Assembly (NCBI GenBank): GCA_937124495.1
Contig: CAKZKZ010000702.1
Coordinates: forward strand, 1-9,189
DNA from: an uncultured Dokdonia sp.
GTDB lineage: Bacteria > Bacteroidota > Bacteroidia > Flavobacteriales > Flavobacteriaceae
DNA: 9,189 bases
Reading direction: 5' to 3'
Of the stretch, positions 7,077-9,189 are shown piece after piece. Position 1 is the first letter of the stretch, and each line of letters starts with the position of its first letter. Made by a program: the position numbers and the translations under genes. The notes beneath the pieces are model-generated. The model was not told where the DNA came from. It did no database searches and saw nothing but the letters and a program-made list of their open reading frames with translations.

Positions 7077-7094
7077 CGCTTTCGCGAAAGCATA
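7077..7094. repeat. GC-rich palindromic repeat, copy 2
   Basis: CGCTTTCGCGAAAGCATA is identical over 18 bases to 5701-5718 and carries the same deviation from perfect symmetry: final A where CGCTTTCGCGAAAGCG would be perfect. The outer flanks differ. It sits immediately upstream of the candidate promoter of the cystathionine enzyme gene. Confidence 0.75.
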
Positions 7095-7358
7095 TAAACA
7101 AATATTATAGGTGACTTTAAAAATGAAAAATATTTAAGAAAAGTAGAAGAATAAACACATTTTTAGGAGATTAGTAAAGGCGACTATTTTCTAAATACCT
7201 AAATTTTTATTTAAAAGTGTTTTCTATGAAAGGACAATCTGTATTTTAATAAACCTATGTGATGAATAAAACAGGTGTAAACGTTTTTTTCTATGTTAAT
7301 ATTGTATTTTTTTATGAAATATGATGCTATATAGCGATTAATAAGTGTCACTCATCGA

Positions 7359-7398
7359 AAATACTTTAATTTTTTCTTAAAAAAGATTCAAAGTATTT
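7359..7398. repeat. Long dyad upstream of the repeat-protein gene
   Basis: Outer arms AAATACTTT (7359-7367) and AAAGTATTT (7390-7398) are perfect 9-base complements. Inside, AATTTTTT pairs with AAAAAGATT, allowing one G-T pair and one bulged base, around a CTTAA loop. The 40-base element ends about 18 bases before a possible -7 element, so it covers the -33 region and could be an operator. Confidence 0.45.
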
Positions 7399-7415
7399 AT
7401 CTTTTAAGTCCGCAA

Positions 7416-7423
7416 TTTCTTTG
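7416..7423 (+). promoter_or_regulatory. Weak candidate -7 element of the repeat-protein gene
   Basis: TTTCTTTG differs from TAnnTTTG at one base (T for A). It lies inside a small dyad, CGCAA and TTGCG at 7411-7425. Transcription would start near 7430, about 20 bases before the ATG at 7452. The nearby TATCTTTT is another one-mismatch candidate. Confidence 0.35.
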
Positions 7424-7451
7424 CGAATTCACTTTTAAAAATAAACCAAAC

Positions 7452-9170
7452 ATGAAAAAAATTACATTATTATTATGTCTTTTTGCCGTCGCGGCATTTG
7501 GGCAAAATCCTCTCACTCTCCAAGAGTATGTAGACGCAGGTTTACATAATGAGGCAAGAGCTGTTGAAAAACCAGAAGGGTATGTCGCTTCTGTTGAAGC
7601 TAGAGGTGCTAACGTTACTGTCTTTACAGATAGAACGGATTATTTAGCAAACTGTATGAATGGAGATCTTTTAACATTAGAAGATCTTGCAGACGGACCA
7701 GGTGGCTTTCTAGCTTGTAGTAGTTCTATTTCTTCTGTAGGAGATGTTTGTTATCCAGCTGGAGAGATTCAAGAAGGTATTGAATTTACAACAAGTGGAG
7801 CAGATGTAGGGAATACAATGGTTGCCGTTGTACCTGCAGATGGTTTTACAGTTGATAATGCAGTAGGATCAATTACATTTCTTGATTTTACAATTATTAA
7901 CTTCACAACAGTAGATCCTGTAACAAGTGTAGGATTTGATCTATATTCTCTTACAGGAGGATCAAATGTAGATGTTAGAGTAATAGGAGAAAGTGGTCTT
8001 ATAGACACAGTAACTGCTGATGTAACTACAACAGGACCAACTTTTGTAGGTCTATTAGCTGCAGAGCCTATTGTAAGTTTAGAAATAGAGGATCTTACAG
8101 GAGTAAACGTAGAGCTTGTTGCTCAAGTAGTATATGGTAACTGTGCACCTTTATCTCTTAATGATGATCCAGAGACAGCTGCAAATTTAACAGTAGGTCT
8201 TGTTTTTGATGATAACCCTGTTATTGCAGATAATACTGAAGCTACAGCAACTGTAATTGATGATCCTTCTTGTGGAAACTTTACTGAAGCTGATTTATGG
8301 TATACTGTTACAGTACCTGATACTGGATCTGTTTCTGTAGAGTCTCGAGAAGATGACGGTTCTATAACAGATACTGCGTTAAGTATTTATGAAGGAGAAG
8401 TAGGAGCTTTAGTTGAAGTTGTTTGTAATGATGATGGAGGGGTAGGTCTATTTTCACTAGCAGAAGTGGAAGGTAGAACTCCTGGAGAAGTTCTTTTTGT
8501 ACGTGTATGGGAATGGAATGGAGGTTCTCTAGGAACTTTCCAAATGTCTGCATATGATACTCCACCACCAGCAAATGATGATCCAGAAGGAGCTATTCCA
8601 TTAATGGTAGGTGCTGTATTTACAGATTTTCCTGTAACAGCTTCTAATGTAAGTGCTACTGATACAGCAATAGATGATCCTTCTTGTGGTAACTACGGTG
8701 GAGCCGATGTTTGGTTTACTGTTGTTCCTCCAAGTACAGGACAATTAGCTATCGAAACTGACACTGCTGGTGGTATTACGGATACTGGTATGGCTATATA
8801 TAGTGGAGAGATAGGAGCATTAGTTGAAATAGGTTGTGATGATGATGGTGGAAACGGATTATTTTCTTTAGTAGACTTAATAGATCAAGACCCAGGAGCA
8901 CCACTTTACGTTCGCGTATGGGAATGGGGAGGCGGAGGCTTCGGTCCTTTCCAAGTTGCTGCATATAGTGATTGTGCTGTAAATGCTGCAGAGATTGAAA
9001 CTTCTACAGGTGCTACAGAAGTAAGTATTTGTGTTGGAGATGATATGCCAGATCCAATAGATGTTACTATGGTAGGAGATCCTTTAGGAACTAACAGTGG
9101 TTGGGTACCTACCGCTACGGCTATCCGAGAGACTCCAGGAATCCCAAAAGCTACGCAAGGTCAGGCCTAG
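7452..9170 (+). CDS. Secreted repeat protein with two PPC-like domains, C-terminus probably broken
   Basis: The frame has 572 codons. It starts with a signal peptide (MKKITLLLCLFAVAAFGQNP, cut near residue 18). Residues about 55-231 form a Thr/Val-rich beta-sandwich-like domain with cysteines ('TSVGFDLYSLTGGSNVDVRV'). Two tandem copies of about 138 residues follow, starting at 237 and 375; both share 'NDDPE', 'DDPSCGN', 'sITDT..sIYsGEiGALVE', 'DDGG.GLFSL' and 'VRVWEW', and resemble pre-peptidase C-terminal (PPC) domains. A further module begins near 506 ('VSICVGDDMPDPIDV'). Relatives are usually much longer and end in a type IX sorting domain. Here residues 553-572 look unrelated, the GC content rises, and a stop follows, so the gene is probably interrupted at about 9108. 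It is likely an extracellular or surface protein; no catalytic motif is visible. The ATG follows an A-rich leader. Confidence 0.8.
   Translation: MKKITLLLCLFAVAAFGQNPLTLQEYVDAGLHNEARAVEKPEGYVASVEARGANVTVFTDRTDYLANCMNGDLLTLEDLADGPGGFLACSSSISSVGDVCYPAGEIQEGIEFTTSGADVGNTMVAVVPADGFTVDNAVGSITFLDFTIINFTTVDPVTSVGFDLYSLTGGSNVDVRVIGESGLIDTVTADVTTTGPTFVGLLAAEPIVSLEIEDLTGVNVELVAQVVYGNCAPLSLNDDPETAANLTVGLVFDDNPVIADNTEATATVIDDPSCGNFTEADLWYTVTVPDTGSVSVESREDDGSITDTALSIYEGEVGALVEVVCNDDGGVGLFSLAEVEGRTPGEVLFVRVWEWNGGSLGTFQMSAYDTPPPANDDPEGAIPLMVGAVFTDFPVTASNVSATDTAIDDPSCGNYGGADVWFTVVPPSTGQLAIETDTAGGITDTGMAIYSGEIGALVEIGCDDDGGNGLFSLVDLIDQDPGAPLYVRVWEWGGGGFGPFQVAAYSDCAVNAAEIETSTGATEVSICVGDDMPDPIDVTMVGDPLGTNSGWVPTATAIRETPGIPKATQGQA
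8160..8975 (+). repeat. Two tandem copies of a 414-base coding repeat
   Basis: Unit 1 runs from 8160 to 8573 and unit 2 from 8574 to about 8975. Both begin AATGATGATCCAGA and encode the same order of motifs 138 residues apart. They have diverged in DNA and protein but keep the acidic and Trp-containing motifs, which suggests an old domain duplication rather than a recent one. Confidence 0.8.
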
Positions 9171-9189
9171 TGTGTTCTGGGAGGTGAAT
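9108..9189. other. GC-rich foreign-looking tail at the right edge
   Basis: By count, 45 of these 82 bases are G or C (55 %), clearly above the AT-rich rest of the window. The reading frame of the preceding gene continues for 20 codons that do not resemble the family and stops at 9168-9170. The other plus-strand frame entered at 9110 encodes a basic peptide beginning YRYGYPRDSRNP and runs to a stop near 9187. The tail may be the end of a mobile element or a chimeric join. Confidence 0.45.

Larger units (their letters stand above)
6931..7451. other. 521-base non-coding region between divergent genes
   Basis: No credible gene is present; frames here hold only tiny A/T-rich peptides. From left to right the region contains an interrupted dyad at 6952-6970, a 12-base palindrome CTTTATATAAAG at 7006-7017, a candidate -7 element for the cystathionine enzyme gene at 7043-7050, the second GC-rich palindrome at 7077-7094, about 260 bases without recognisable signals, and then a long dyad and a candidate promoter for the repeat-protein gene. 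Confidence 0.7.

Noticed and set aside
5697..7094. CRISPR-like repeat from the two identical palindromes
   Set aside because: There are only two copies, separated by a complete gene and without regular spacers.
7769..8574. Two minus-strand open frames opposite the secreted repeat protein
   Set aside because: The plus-strand frame has a signal peptide and repeated domains. The antisense frames mirror its Thr/Val/Asp-rich codons.
9108..9189. Group II intron end at the right edge
   Set aside because: A GTGTG at about 9170 recalls an intron 5' end, but it is not at the break point, and no domain V-like hairpin or other intron hallmark is visible.

Overview
The window is AT-rich DNA from a member of the Bacteroidota, almost certainly a marine Flavobacteriia. 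Three things point there: a type IX secretion component (PorZ-like) with a C-terminal 'YPNP' sorting-type domain; several -7 promoter elements of the Bacteroidetes form TAnnTTTG, with A-rich leaders instead of strong Shine-Dalgarno sites; and secreted proteins whose signal peptides end in 'GQ' or 'AQ'. A GC-rich palindrome, CGCTTTCGCGAAAGCATA, occurs twice between genes. From memory I associate it with Dokdonia-like genomes, but I cannot verify that here.

Layout. At 1-704 (minus) lies recO, cut by the left edge a few residues before its end. At 704-2977 (minus) lies a porZ-like gene whose stop overlaps the recO start by one base, so the two form one transcription unit. At 3301-4644 (minus) is gdhA, NADP-type glutamate dehydrogenase, followed by a clear terminator at 3253-3278. 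A divergent promoter region separates gdhA from a predicted outer-membrane beta-barrel gene at 4862-5686 (plus). That gene converges on a cystathionine gamma-synthase/lyase gene at 5791-6930 (minus), and the two share a bidirectional terminator at 5732-5767. A 521-base non-coding stretch follows (6931-7451), with dyads and candidate promoters for genes on both sides. The last gene (7452-9170, plus) encodes a secreted repeat protein with two tandem PPC-like beta-sandwich domains.

Most of the window is ordinary flavobacterial core genome: recombination repair, cell-surface secretion, ammonium assimilation and sulfur amino acid metabolism. The most unusual place is the right end. At about 9108 the repeat protein stops resembling its own kind, base composition jumps to about 55 % GC over the last 82 bases, and the frame closes after 20 foreign-looking codons. 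This suggests either a mobile-element insertion or a chimeric contig end. I found no CRISPR array, tRNA, rRNA or complete insertion sequence, and no convincing new multi-gene system.
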